DNA of 6,132 nt from an uncultured beta proteobacterium (GTDB lineage Bacteria > Pseudomonadota > Gammaproteobacteria > Burkholderiales > Burkholderiaceae). Every line of letters starts with the position of its first letter. The first letter of the stretch is position 1. Shown in pieces: positions 6,117 through 6,132 of this stretch. A program made the position numbers and the translations under genes. The notes under the pieces are model-generated. The model worked only from the letters and a program-made list of their open reading frames with translations. It had not been told where the DNA came from and searched no databases. The stretch covers positions 1 to 6,132 of the forward strand of contig CAJAFJ010000316.1 in the NCBI GenBank assembly GCA_903938955.1, in the 5' to 3' direction.

Positions 6117-6132
6117 CCCGCCCGCGCCTCAG

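Overview
The window looks like chromosomal DNA of a betaproteobacterium, most likely a Comamonadaceae member of the Rhodoferax/Polaromonas type. This rests on high GC, purple-bacterial codon use, and a PriA C-terminus in the style of that family; the assignment is by recollection of family sequences, not a search.

Layout: (1) Positions 2-463 (+) hold the 3' end of priA, the replication-restart helicase, a core gene. (2) Convergent to it and only 10 bp away lies a two-gene minus-strand unit. Transcription order is a 599-aa lipoprotein caspase homologue (3119-1320), then, 30 bp downstream, a 271-aa exported protein of unknown function (1289-474). (3) A 142-bp divergent intergenic region (3120-3261) carries a perfect 10-bp inverted repeat and separates the caspase unit from (4) a plus-strand gene (3262-4890) for an inner-membrane CHASE2-domain protein with about eight membrane helices and no cytoplasmic enzyme domain. 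(5) After a 92-bp gap, a plus-strand gene (4983-6116) encodes an exported protein whose C-terminal half resembles the Bacillus Tgl protein-glutamine gamma-glutamyltransferase fold. The last 16 bases hold nothing recognisable.

How the genes may work together: every product after priA carries an export or membrane signal, so the whole block acts in the cell envelope. The caspase is predicted to be tethered to the outer membrane facing the periplasm, with a CsgG/TolB-N-like N-terminal region, a helical TPR-like linker and a C14 catalytic domain with intact His/Cys. CHASE2 is a known periplasmic sensory domain, and here it is encoded divergently from the caspase. The small exported protein has a layout reminiscent of DUF928, a family I recall as a neighbour of CHASE2 and CHAT/caspase-type genes. 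The best reading is an envelope-located sensor plus caspase-type protease module, with a possible envelope cross-linking enzyme beside it. The functional link is inference; the gene content and motifs are visible directly. There is no gene-free stretch above 300 bp, and I see no tRNA, rRNA, CRISPR array, insertion sequence or attachment site.
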